Shown: positions 15,568-22,214 of the stretch, one piece after another
Layout of the letters: the number at the start of each line of letters is the position of its first letter
Position numbering within the stretch: the stretch's first letter is position 1
Source: a virus
Length of the DNA stretch: 22,214 nt
Direction: 5' to 3' (one strand)
Virus record (IMG/VR): IMGVR_UViG_3300044940_000232
Coordinates: 1-22,214 of that record
Notes under the pieces: generated by a model
Databases searched by the model: none
What the model was told of the DNA's origin: nothing
The model's input: the letters and a program-made list of their open reading frames with translations, nothing else
Translations under genes and position numbers: made by a program

Positions 15568-18170
15568 TGAGCGCGCGCGACTGCATCGACGCGATCAAGG
15601 CCGCTGGCCGGGGGCTGCTGACCGACGACCAGGTGCTGGAACTGGTCGAGCGGGTGCAGGCGCGCATCGACCGCGCCCGCGCTGAACGCCAGGCCGCGCG
15701 CGCCGACGTCGCGCTGCGCGAAGGCCTGGCGCAGGACGCTGAGGCCCTGCGCCTTGAGGCGGCGCTGGCGCGCAAACACGCGGCGCTGACCGTGCTTGCG
15801 CGGCAGCGGGTGCTCGACCAGGTGGCGCTGATGCGCCAGCAGGGGCTCGACCCGCGGCGCGCGTTCCTGGCGGTGCTGGAAGGCACCGCGCGCGGGGTGC
15901 CAGGCGCGCGCGCTTCGGTCGCCGCCACACAGATGGGCTACCGCGCCAGTTACCTCGGCCGGATGTTCACCGAGCTTGACGAGCTCGGCCCCGGCGTAAT
16001 CGCGGCGCTGCGCGAGGAGGGCTTCCAGGACCAAGTCGTGCGCGAGATGCGCGCGCTTGGCAAAGGCGCGCAGGTGCAAGGACCGCCCGTGACCGGCAAC
16101 CAGCTCGCGCAGCAGGTGGCGCAGGTGTTCGCGCGCGTGGCCGATTTGAGCCGCCGCGACCTCAACCGCCTGGGCGGCATGGTCGGCGAGCTGGAGGGCT
16201 GGACGCCGCAGGCGCACGACCGCGACCGCATGGCGCGCACCACGCGCGACGCCTGGGTCGAATACATCCTGCCGCGCCTCGACCTCGAGCGTTCCTTTCC
16301 CGACGCGGCCGGCGACGAGCGCGCGGTGCGCGGCATCCTCGCCGAGCTCTACGACACGATCACCACCAACGTCGACCGTGTCGCGCCCGAACGCGACGAG
16401 GCGCTCGCCGCCTCGCGCGTGACACCGACGCCCAATCTGGCGCGCGCGCTCGGCCGGCATCGCACGCTGCATTTCAAGGACGCCGATGCGTGGCTGGAAT
16501 ACCGGCGTGAGTTCGGCACCGGCCACATCTTCGACGCCATGATTGGGCATCTGGAACGCGCCGCGCGCATCGCCGGGCAAATGGAGGTGCTGGGGCCAAA
16601 TCCGGCTTACACGCTGCAAACGGCGCTCGACCGCGTGCGGCTGCAGATTCGCAACGACCCCAGCATTCCACAGCAGCAGAAGCAAGCGCTAGCCGAGCAG
16701 CTCACCTTGCGCGGCGCGGGCGGCATCGCCTCGGCCATGGCCGAGGTGCAGGGGCTCACGTTTGGCGTTGGCGGCAGCCGGACGCTCGCGCACATCATGT
16801 CCGAGGCGCGCGCCTGGCAGGGTGTCGCCAAGCTCGGCGGTGCGTTCATCAGCTCCTTCTTCTCGGACCCCTGGATCCAGGCGGCGCACCAGAAGTTCCT
16901 TGGCCGCGGCTGGGGCGAGGCCATCGCCGGCCAAGTCTCCGAGCTGCTGGCCGGCGTGCGCTCGGCCGACCGGCGGCGCATGGCCTGGCAGCTTGGGGTT
17001 GGCTTCGACACGCTCGCGCAGACCATCACCACCTCCTATTTCGTGCACGACGGCCAGCCCGGCGTCATGCAGCGCCTGCTCAACTGGACCATGCGCTATC
17101 AGGGGCTGTCCTGGTTCACCGACAATCTGCGCGCGGCTGGCGCGCGCATGATGGCCGAGCAGCTCGGCCAGGCCGCCGGCGTGCCGTGGAGCCGGATCGA
17201 CGCGCCGCTGCGCCACGCGCTCGGGCTTCACGGCATCGGCGAGGCCGAGTGGGCCGCAATCAGCCAGGCCAAGGCCCGCCACGACGGCGGCCGCCCCTTC
17301 ATCACCCCCGATGCCGTGCGCGCCCTGCCGGATGAGGCCATCCTGCCGCTTCTGGGCGAGCGGCTCACGCGCGCCGAGGACGCCGCCCGCAAGCGCAATG
17401 GTGATGCGGCGGCGGCGGAGATGCGCGCAAAGCTGATCGACGGCGAGCGGCGGCGGCTGGAAATCGCGCTTCATCGCTACGTGAATGACGAGCTGCGCAG
17501 CTTCGCCGTCATCGAACCCAACGCGCAGGTGCGCCGGCTGACGCTGAACGCCACCCAGCGCGGCACCTATGCCGGCGAGGCGCTGCGGATGATCGCCACG
17601 TTCAAGAGCTACCCGGTCGGCTTCACAACCGGCCCGCTGGCGCGCTACTGGCACGGTGGCCCTGCCCAGCGCTCGGCCGGCATCGGCAATATCGCCATGC
17701 TGATCGGCGGGCTGGCGGTGCTGGGCTACGCCGCCATGACGGCGAAGGACTTCGTGCGCGGCTACGGCCCGCGCGATCCGACCAACCTCAAGACCATCCT
17801 CGCCGCGCTGCTGCAGTCGGGCGGGCTCGGCATCTACGGCGACTTTCTCTTCGCCGAGGCCAACCGCTTCGGCGGCTCGACGCTTGCCACCATCGCCGGC
17901 CCCGTGATTGGCGAGGCCGCAAGCCTGGTCGACCTCGCGCAGCGCGCGCGCTCGGGCGAGGCCAAGGCCGCTGAAGGGCTGAATTGGCTGCTGCGCAACA
18001 CGCCGCTCATCAACCTGTGGTGGGTGCGCCCGGCGCTCGACTACGCGATTCTGAACGAGATGCGCGACGCGGCGAGCCCCGGCTTCATCCGCCGCCAGCA
18101 GCTGCAACGCTACCGAGACTATGGCCAGGAACCGCTGCCCTGGGCCGGGCAGCAACTCGACGTGTTCTGA
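15567..18170 (+). CDS. Large ejection protein with LPD38-like C-terminal region
   Basis: This protein has 867 residues; its ATG overlaps the previous TAA as TAATG. The N-terminus (DCIDAIKAAGRGLLTDDQVL) is followed by long charged helices. A conserved-looking segment at 299-346 reads RTLHFKDADAWLEYRREFGT and then MEVLGPNPAY. From about residue 655 it resembles the large polyvalent-protein-associated domain LPD38, with the landmark TFKSYP (F679-P683), a hydrophobic helix at about 706-728, and LLQSGGLGIYGDFLF near 750. The domain name is from memory and needs a profile search. Position and size correspond to the largest ejection protein of T7-type phages (gp16), but I see no N-terminal lytic transglycosylase domain. 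The role is probably the inner-membrane part of the DNA ejection apparatus. Confidence 0.85.
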   Translation: MSARDCIDAIKAAGRGLLTDDQVLELVERVQARIDRARAERQAARADVALREGLAQDAEALRLEAALARKHAALTVLARQRVLDQVALMRQQGLDPRRAFLAVLEGTARGVPGARASVAATQMGYRASYLGRMFTELDELGPGVIAALREEGFQDQVVREMRALGKGAQVQGPPVTGNQLAQQVAQVFARVADLSRRDLNRLGGMVGELEGWTPQAHDRDRMARTTRDAWVEYILPRLDLERSFPDAAGDERAVRGILAELYDTITTNVDRVAPERDEALAASRVTPTPNLARALGRHRTLHFKDADAWLEYRREFGTGHIFDAMIGHLERAARIAGQMEVLGPNPAYTLQTALDRVRLQIRNDPSIPQQQKQALAEQLTLRGAGGIASAMAEVQGLTFGVGGSRTLAHIMSEARAWQGVAKLGGAFISSFFSDPWIQAAHQKFLGRGWGEAIAGQVSELLAGVRSADRRRMAWQLGVGFDTLAQTITTSYFVHDGQPGVMQRLLNWTMRYQGLSWFTDNLRAAGARMMAEQLGQAAGVPWSRIDAPLRHALGLHGIGEAEWAAISQAKARHDGGRPFITPDAVRALPDEAILPLLGERLTRAEDAARKRNGDAAAAEMRAKLIDGERRRLEIALHRYVNDELRSFAVIEPNAQVRRLTLNATQRGTYAGEALRMIATFKSYPVGFTTGPLARYWHGGPAQRSAGIGNIAMLIGGLAVLGYAAMTAKDFVRGYGPRDPTNLKTILAALLQSGGLGIYGDFLFAEANRFGGSTLATIAGPVIGEAASLVDLAQRARSGEAKAAEGLNWLLRNTPLINLWWVRPALDYAILNEMRDAASPGFIRRQQLQRYRDYGQEPLPWAGQQLDVF

Positions 18171-18181
18171 GGAGGCCGCGC

Positions 18182-19819
18182 ATGACCCTGCCTGCCAACC
18201 CCCGCCGAGACCGTTACGTGGCCAACGCGGGCCAGACGGTCTTCCCCTACACGTTCCGCATCTTCGCCGCCTCGGACCTGGTGGTCGAGCGGCTGCGCGG
18301 CACCACCACCACGACGCTGCAGCTCAACGTCGATTACACGGTGAGCGGCGTTGGCAACAACACGGGCGGCAACGTCACGCTGACGCAAGGCGCGGAACAG
18401 GACGACATCATCGCCATCGTCAGCAATCAGCCCAACCAGCGCAGCACCGACTTCACCGAGAGCGGCGACTTCCGCGCCGCCGCGCTGAACGCCGAGTTCG
18501 ACCGGATCTGGATCGCCATCCAGCAGGTCGCGCAGGACGTGTCGCGGCAGATCACCCGGCCCCTGTCCGACCCGTCCGCCTCCTATGTGCTGCCGCCGGC
18601 ATCGGTGCGCGCCAACAAATATCTGGCTTTCGGGCCCAACGGACAGCTTACGTTCCCTGTTCCGCAGCCGGCAGGCCCCAACGCGGCCGAAGCGTATTGG
18701 TGGGCCGGCACGGCGGGCGGCACGGCCAATGCGTTGACGATCTTCGTCAGCGCCCCCCCCACCGCCTATGCCGAAGGGCAGCGGTTCGCCTTTGTCGTCG
18801 CCGCCAACAACACCGGGGCGGCAACGCTGGCGGTCAACGGCCTGGGCGCGAAGTCCATCCGCCGCCCTGACGGCAGCACTCTGGCGGCGGGCGACCTGGT
18901 GGCCGGCACGCTGGTCGCAGTCACCTATGACGGCACCAATTTCCGGCTCGCGTCGGCGTGGGTGCCGCTGGTCACGACGTTCAACGCCGACCTGACCGTT
19001 TCTAAACCGACCCCGGCGCTGATCCTGAACAAAACGGCCAGCGGACAGGCGGCTCCGGTGTTCGGTCGGACCAACGGGTCCAACCGATGGGCGATCGAGC
19101 TCGGCGACCCCACGGCCGAAGGCGGCGGCAACGCCGGCAGCAATCTCGTCGTTCGGCGCTACAACAATGCCGGCGCGGTGCTCGGCGCACCGGTCATCAT
19201 CAACCGCGCGTCGGGCGCGGTGACGCTGGAAGCGCCGCTGACGCTGCCCGCTTCCAACCCCACCGACGCCAACCACGCCACACGCAAGGCGTATGTGGAT
19301 GCTGGAGACCGGTGGGTTACGCTTGTTGATGCTGCCATCGCAAACAGTGCGGTGATTGATGTCACCGGGTTCAGTTTGGCGGACTATTATCTGGTGGAGG
19401 TTCACCTGCTCAATGTGTTGCCAACAGCAAACTCTTCGTCAAACGTTGTCGCTCAATTGTATCGGAATCAGTCCCTTGTTTCGACTGGCTATAACCGTCT
19501 TCGGTTGAATGCTTATCCAAACGCTGCGGCCGCGGATACTGCAACAAATGCATCCAGTTGCGATCTTACTGCCTCAGGCATTCGGACCGAGCGAATAGTG
19601 TCAAACATTACCATGTCGCAGACGGAATCCAACCAAATGGCAATGTTGCGAACAATGACTTTTTTTCAGGAAAACTTCGCTAACGTGATGCATTGCCAGT
19701 ATTCATATTGTCGCGCCACTGGCGGTTCTGGGTGGGTTGATGGGCTTAGGATCACATCGCCAGTTGATCTTACTGCAAACGTGGGCCGTCTCGTCGTCAT
19801 GGGGCTGAAGAAGTCATGA
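18182..19819 (+). CDS. Tail fibre protein with T7-fibre-like N-terminus
   Basis: This 545-residue protein has AGGAGG at 18170-18175 six bases before ATG 18182. Residues 5-120 match the N-terminal particle-binding domain of T7-type fibres: RDRYVANAGQTVFPYTFRIF, then NVDYTVSGVG and the helix AALNAEFDRIWIAIQQVAQD. The central part is beta-rich, Gly/Ala/Asn-rich shaft sequence. The segment PASNPTDANHATRKAYVDAG at about 355-375 is the short motif that often precedes an exchangeable distal domain. The last 170 residues are Asn/Ser/Thr-rich with several Cys and are encoded by AT-richer DNA, so this receptor-binding tip is probably acquired. An eight-C tract lies at 18753-18760. Confidence 0.92.
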   Translation: MTLPANPRRDRYVANAGQTVFPYTFRIFAASDLVVERLRGTTTTTLQLNVDYTVSGVGNNTGGNVTLTQGAEQDDIIAIVSNQPNQRSTDFTESGDFRAAALNAEFDRIWIAIQQVAQDVSRQITRPLSDPSASYVLPPASVRANKYLAFGPNGQLTFPVPQPAGPNAAEAYWWAGTAGGTANALTIFVSAPPTAYAEGQRFAFVVAANNTGAATLAVNGLGAKSIRRPDGSTLAAGDLVAGTLVAVTYDGTNFRLASAWVPLVTTFNADLTVSKPTPALILNKTASGQAAPVFGRTNGSNRWAIELGDPTAEGGGNAGSNLVVRRYNNAGAVLGAPVIINRASGAVTLEAPLTLPASNPTDANHATRKAYVDAGDRWVTLVDAAIANSAVIDVTGFSLADYYLVEVHLLNVLPTANSSSNVVAQLYRNQSLVSTGYNRLRLNAYPNAAAADTATNASSCDLTASGIRTERIVSNITMSQTESNQMAMLRTMTFFQENFANVMHCQYSYCRATGGSGWVDGLRITSPVDLTANVGRLVVMGLKKS

Positions 19820-20151
19820 TCAAAATCCAGTCCATCAACGCGGCGACTGGCGAGACAGTCGTCCGCGACGCAACCCCCGCCGAGGCCGCCGAGATCGAAG
19901 CGCTGCGCAACGCTCCGCCGCCCGTTCCTCATCGCGTGACGCGCCGCCAAGCGCGCCTTGCGTTGCTCAACGCCGGGCTTCTCGATGCCGTTGAGGCCGC
20001 CATCGCCAATGCGCCTCCTGCCGTCCGGATCACCTACGAGGACGCAACCGAGTGGTGGCGGGATGATCCGCTGATCGCAGAGGTAGCGCGATCGCTTGGC
20101 TTGTCCGAAAGCCAAGTGGATGAGCTATTTGTGAAGGCGTCGCGGCTATGA
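19816..20151 (+). CDS. Small fibre-associated protein, possible fibre assembly chaperone
   Basis: This 111-residue protein has ATGA overlap with the fibre gene. The N-terminal 25 residues are short beta-like sequence (MIKIQSINAATGETVVRDAT). The rest carries VPHRVTRRQARLALLNAGLL, AIANAPPAVRITYEDATEWW and LGLSESQVDELFVKAS. I recognise this three-part helical pattern from small proteins encoded just after phage tail-fibre genes. Their function is not firmly known; a chaperone or fibre-tip attachment role is inferred from position. The C-terminal stop overlaps the next ATG. Confidence 0.85.
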   Translation: MIKIQSINAATGETVVRDATPAEAAEIEALRNAPPPVPHRVTRRQARLALLNAGLLDAVEAAIANAPPAVRITYEDATEWWRDDPLIAEVARSLGLSESQVDELFVKASRL

Positions 20152-20561
20152 ATGACGTTCCAAAGCGTCTTGCCGAAAGCGTATGGCTGATTCTGATTCA
20201 AAGGTTTGCGTCCATCGCGCTTGTGCCGCTGATGCTCGCCGCCGCAGCGTCGTTCATGTCCATGAGGGACAGTGTGCTTGCATTGGAGCGCGAGCTGCGA
20301 GCAATGGATGCGCGGACATCTGCGCTTGAGCGTGCCATGCAAGACGACCGGCGCGAAGCAGCATTGCGCGCAGAACAGCAGGCCGCCGTCAACACCGCCC
20401 GCGCGCTGGTTGACGAACGGCAGGATGGAGCGATTCGCGAAGTTACCGCGCTGATCAATCTTCGTGTGGGCGTTCTGGAAACGCGGCTTGCGGACATTGC
20501 GGCCGATCTGCGCAGACTCTACGACATGCAAACCCGTCAGAACAACAGGAGCGTGCCATGA
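20148..20561 (+). CDS. Membrane protein with coiled coil next to the endolysin; candidate holin
   Basis: This 137-residue protein has ATGA overlap with the preceding gene and ATGA overlap with the endolysin gene. A single transmembrane segment lies at about residues 20-38 (FASIALVPLMLAAAASFMSM) after a short basic amphipathic N-terminus. The remaining 95 residues form a charged, heptad-like helix (for example LALERELRAMDARTSALERA). A one-span membrane protein directly before an endolysin suggests a holin or lysis regulator, but it has no recognised holin family motif. Its topology resembles the protein at 7324-7671, which has a shorter coiled coil. Confidence 0.8.
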   Translation: MNDVPKRLAESVWLILIQRFASIALVPLMLAAAASFMSMRDSVLALERELRAMDARTSALERAMQDDRREAALRAEQQAAVNTARALVDERQDGAIREVTALINLRVGVLETRLADIAADLRRLYDMQTRQNNRSVP

Positions 20562-21298
20562 ACCGCAAGTTCAACGAGTGCATGGCCATCGTGTTCGAGA
20601 AGGAAGGTGGCTTCGCCAACAGGCCGCCTTCGGAGGACCCTGGCGGTGCGACCAACTTCGGCATCACGCTTGACACCCTGCGCGACTGGCGAGGGGACCC
20701 TGACCTGACCGCCGAGGACGTGAGGAAACTCACCCGCGAGGAAGCCCGCGAAATCTACTTTGCGCGCTACTGGTCTGTGATTCGTGGGGATGACCTCCCG
20801 ATGGGGCTGGACCTGGTGGTGTTCGACTGGGCGGTGCATGGCGGTCCTGGAATGGCAGCGCGAACGCTCCAACGGATTCTGGGCGTCCGTGTGGACGGGG
20901 CCATCGGCCAGCAGACGCTTACCGCTGCCCGAAGCGCGGACGTGCCTTCCACCATCCGGGCTTTCCAGGCCGAGCGCGAACGCTACCTGCGGAGCCGCCC
21001 ACATGCCCGTTTCAATCCTGGTTGGTTCAACCGCCTCGCCGCCATCGAGCGCGCCGCGCTGGAACGCGCCGCGCGCCCGTCCATGACCCTGGCTGAGGCG
21101 CGGCATACGGACACCGTGCAGGTCCTGCAACAGGTGTTGCCCGGTGTAACCGCAGCAGCGGGGTCCGTTCCTGCCATTGTCTCATCTTTCAACGGGTTGA
21201 GCACTCCGATCGGGATTGCGCTGATCGTGGCTGGTCTCGTGCTGGTTGGGTTCGCGGCTTACGTCGTAACGGTGTGGCTGCGGACCAGGAGAGTGTGA
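20558..21298 (+). CDS. GH108 endolysin with peptidoglycan-binding domain and hydrophobic C-terminus
   Basis: This 246-residue lysozyme-like muramidase cleaves the peptidoglycan sugar backbone. Residues 5-95 match glycoside hydrolase family 108, with the catalytic EGG motif (E16 in EKEGGF) and DPGGATNFGIT at 27-37. Residues about 96-175 match the accompanying peptidoglycan-binding domain (type 3), with GVRVDGAIGQQTL. Unusually, residues 217-240 (PIGIALIVAGLVLVGFAAYV and onward) form a clear transmembrane helix ending in WLRTRRV, and residues 187-210 are mildly hydrophobic. This suggests a membrane-tethered enzyme or a fusion to a holin-like segment. The start overlaps the previous stop (ATGA); the stop overlaps the next start (TGATG). 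Confidence 0.93.
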   Translation: MNRKFNECMAIVFEKEGGFANRPPSEDPGGATNFGITLDTLRDWRGDPDLTAEDVRKLTREEAREIYFARYWSVIRGDDLPMGLDLVVFDWAVHGGPGMAARTLQRILGVRVDGAIGQQTLTAARSADVPSTIRAFQAERERYLRSRPHARFNPGWFNRLAAIERAALERAARPSMTLAEARHTDTVQVLQQVLPGVTAAAGSVPAIVSSFNGLSTPIGIALIVAGLVLVGFAAYVVTVWLRTRRV

Positions 21299-21534
21299 TG
21301 GGTGCTGTCGTTGCTTGGCTGGCGAACTCGCGTGTAGGGCGTTACGCAGCGGCGGCCTTTGCGACTATCACTGCGTTGATTCTGTGGCGGCACGGAATCC
21401 GCCGACAGGCAAAGCGAGAGGTTGCAGGCGAGGCCGCGATCCGGGCGCAACAGACACAGGAGAGAGCCGATGCGGCTGCTCGTGATGCTCAGCGGGATGG
21501 TGCTGCTCAGCGCTTGCGGGACGGTCGTTTCTGA
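21298..21534 (+). CDS. Inner-membrane spanin (Rz-like)
   Basis: This 78-residue protein has AGGAGA at 21287-21292 and its ATG shares a base with the endolysin stop. A single N-terminal transmembrane helix (about residues 15-30, RYAAAAFATITALILW) is followed by a charged alpha-helical periplasmic part (RRQAKREVAGEAAIRAQQTQ and onward). Together with the overlapping lipoprotein gene this is the classic two-component spanin arrangement, which fuses inner and outer membranes in the last step of lysis. It is shorter than lambda Rz (153 residues). Confidence 0.8.
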   Translation: MGAVVAWLANSRVGRYAAAAFATITALILWRHGIRRQAKREVAGEAAIRAQQTQERADAAARDAQRDGAAQRLRDGRF

Positions 21535-21682
21535 CCGGCCGTGCCCGCGTGTGACGGAGTTTCCTGCCGAACTGCAACGGCAGGCGGCGGATGAACTGTT
21601 GACCTACCAGGTCCCCGCGCTGGCGCGCATGATGGATGCGATGGCAGCGGACAGGGCGTTCAATCGGGCGGTATGCCCATAG
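21470..21682 (+). CDS. Outer-membrane lipoprotein spanin (Rz1-like)
   Basis: This 70-residue protein starts at ATG 21470 in the +1 frame inside the inner-membrane spanin gene and overlaps it by 65 bases; AGGAGAGA at 21458-21465 precedes it. The N-terminus MRLLVMLSGMVLLSAC is a lipoprotein signal with lipobox LSAC and lipidated C16. The predicted mature part is 55 residues, with two more Cys (C25 and C69). Its partner is the protein encoded at 21298-21534. Presence of an outer-membrane spanin supports a diderm host. Confidence 0.88.
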   Translation: MRLLVMLSGMVLLSACGTVVSDRPCPRVTEFPAELQRQAADELLTYQVPALARMMDAMAADRAFNRAVCP

Positions 21683-21691
21683 GAGGCGATT

Positions 21692-22214
21692 ATGGCCCTC
21701 AGCCATCGCGTTCAAGAGTTCAATGTTTGGACGCCTGGTTACGGCGGAGCGCAAATCGAGATTCTGATTGGCGGCACCACGTCTCTGGCTGCCGTGTTTT
21801 CGGATCCTGCTCTGACGGTTGCCTACAACAATCCTATCACGCTGTTGACTCTGGTTGACAACGGCATTTCATATGGGCGCTTGCCGTCCCCCATTTATGT
21901 TGGAGTGCCGTATCAGATTCGTGTTGTGGGCGGCGAAAATACCGGCATTCAACGGCTTCCGCTTTACACCTTGGCTGGCGTTGATGCGTCCTATGCCACT
22001 GTCCGGTCCATCCGTGGCACCGTTGACCGGCCGCTCCGCGCCTGGGCCGATGATGAGGTGTATGTTGGTGCTTTTGGCACGTTGGGAAATGGGGCGAGTG
22101 CGAACACTGTCATTTTGAACGCAGCGATTGGCGCGGCCGCCGCGCAAGGCGGCGGCGTTGTCCACGTTCCGGCGGGCAACTTTCCGTTTACGACTTTGAC
22201 GCTGCCTGCGGGCG
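21692..22214 (+). CDS. Tailspike with pectate-lyase-type beta-helix, 5' part only
   Basis: The frame opens at ATG 21692, five bases after AGGAGG (21681-21686) that overlaps the spanin stop, and stays open to the window edge (174 codons). Residues 1-115 are a beta-rich head domain (SHRVQEFNVWTPGYGGAQIE, then a segment with YVGVPYQIRVVGGENTG). From about residue 122 the pattern YVGAFGTLGNGASANTVILN, AQGGGVVHVPAGNF and TTLTLPAG is typical of the first rungs of a pectate-lyase-type right-handed parallel beta-helix, as in depolymerase tailspikes. It would cut or bind a surface polysaccharide. The catalytic region lies beyond the window. Codon use is less GC-biased than in the head genes. Confidence 0.88.
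   Translation, partial: MALSHRVQEFNVWTPGYGGAQIEILIGGTTSLAAVFSDPALTVAYNNPITLLTLVDNGISYGRLPSPIYVGVPYQIRVVGGENTGIQRLPLYTLAGVDASYATVRSIRGTVDRPLRAWADDEVYVGAFGTLGNGASANTVILNAAIGAAAAQGGGVVHVPAGNFPFTTLTLPAG

Noticed and set aside
14736-16685. 649-codon open frame on the - strand across two ejection protein genes
   Set aside because: It spans the junction of two convincing + strand genes and has the low-complexity composition of an antisense shadow; the same applies to the long - strand frames at 8201-9778 and 10721-12367.
19310-19819. Variable region of a diversity-generating retroelement in the fibre gene
   Set aside because: No reverse transcriptase, no second template-like copy and no C-type-lectin ending are seen in the window; the AT-rich segment is better explained by module exchange.
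21855-22118. 87-codon frame near the right edge
   Set aside because: It overlaps the tailspike frame that starts at 21692 with a strong ribosome binding site and clear beta-helix pattern.

Overview
The window is a contiguous late-gene block of a short-tailed (podovirus-type) phage or prophage. Every supported gene lies on the + strand. Base composition is very GC-rich: a 60-base line counted in the core (10561-10620) is 77% GC. The lysis genes include an inner-membrane and a lipoprotein spanin, which implies a host with an outer membrane. A high-GC proteobacterium, perhaps an alphaproteobacterium, is likely, but that is inference. No integrase, repressor, replication gene, tRNA or RNA polymerase is visible, so lifestyle cannot be judged.

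Layout. (1) 1-166: 30-bp tandem repeats that end on the start codon of the large terminase; they probably encode the C-terminal tail of the preceding gene, likely the small terminase. (2) 163-5864: large terminase, three small genes (one ribbon-helix-helix-like, one with a His/Cys pattern suggesting a permuted papain fold), a short coiled-coil protein, the T7 gp8-type portal, a Bbp19-like protein and the scaffold. (3) 5861-7232: a doubtful small ORF that overlaps a possible promoter, then major capsid protein and a candidate decoration protein. (4) 7240-7327: a terminator-like hairpin and a seven-codon minicistron. (5) 7324-10216: a membrane/coiled-coil protein and the two tail tubular proteins (T7 gp11 and gp12 types). 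(6) 10218-18170: four ejection (internal virion) proteins; the third carries a ddrB/ParB-like domain of the kind found in polyvalent proteins, and the fourth ends in an LPD38-like region. (7) 18182-20151: tail fibre and a small fibre-associated protein. (8) 20148-21682: a membrane/coiled-coil protein, a GH108 endolysin with an unusual hydrophobic C-terminus, and overlapping spanins. (9) 21692-22214: the start of a beta-helix tailspike that runs off the window.

The genes form one packaging, head, tail, ejection, adsorption and lysis series. Most junctions are ATGA, TGATG or TAATG stop/start overlaps, which suggests translational coupling; genes not joined this way mostly have a strong AGGAGG-type ribosome binding site. 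GC falls to about 42-52% in the distal fibre gene and to 52% in sampled lines further right, which suggests exchange of host-range and lysis modules. The most interesting content is the ejection set with a polyvalent-type ParB domain and the coding repeat array at the terminase start.
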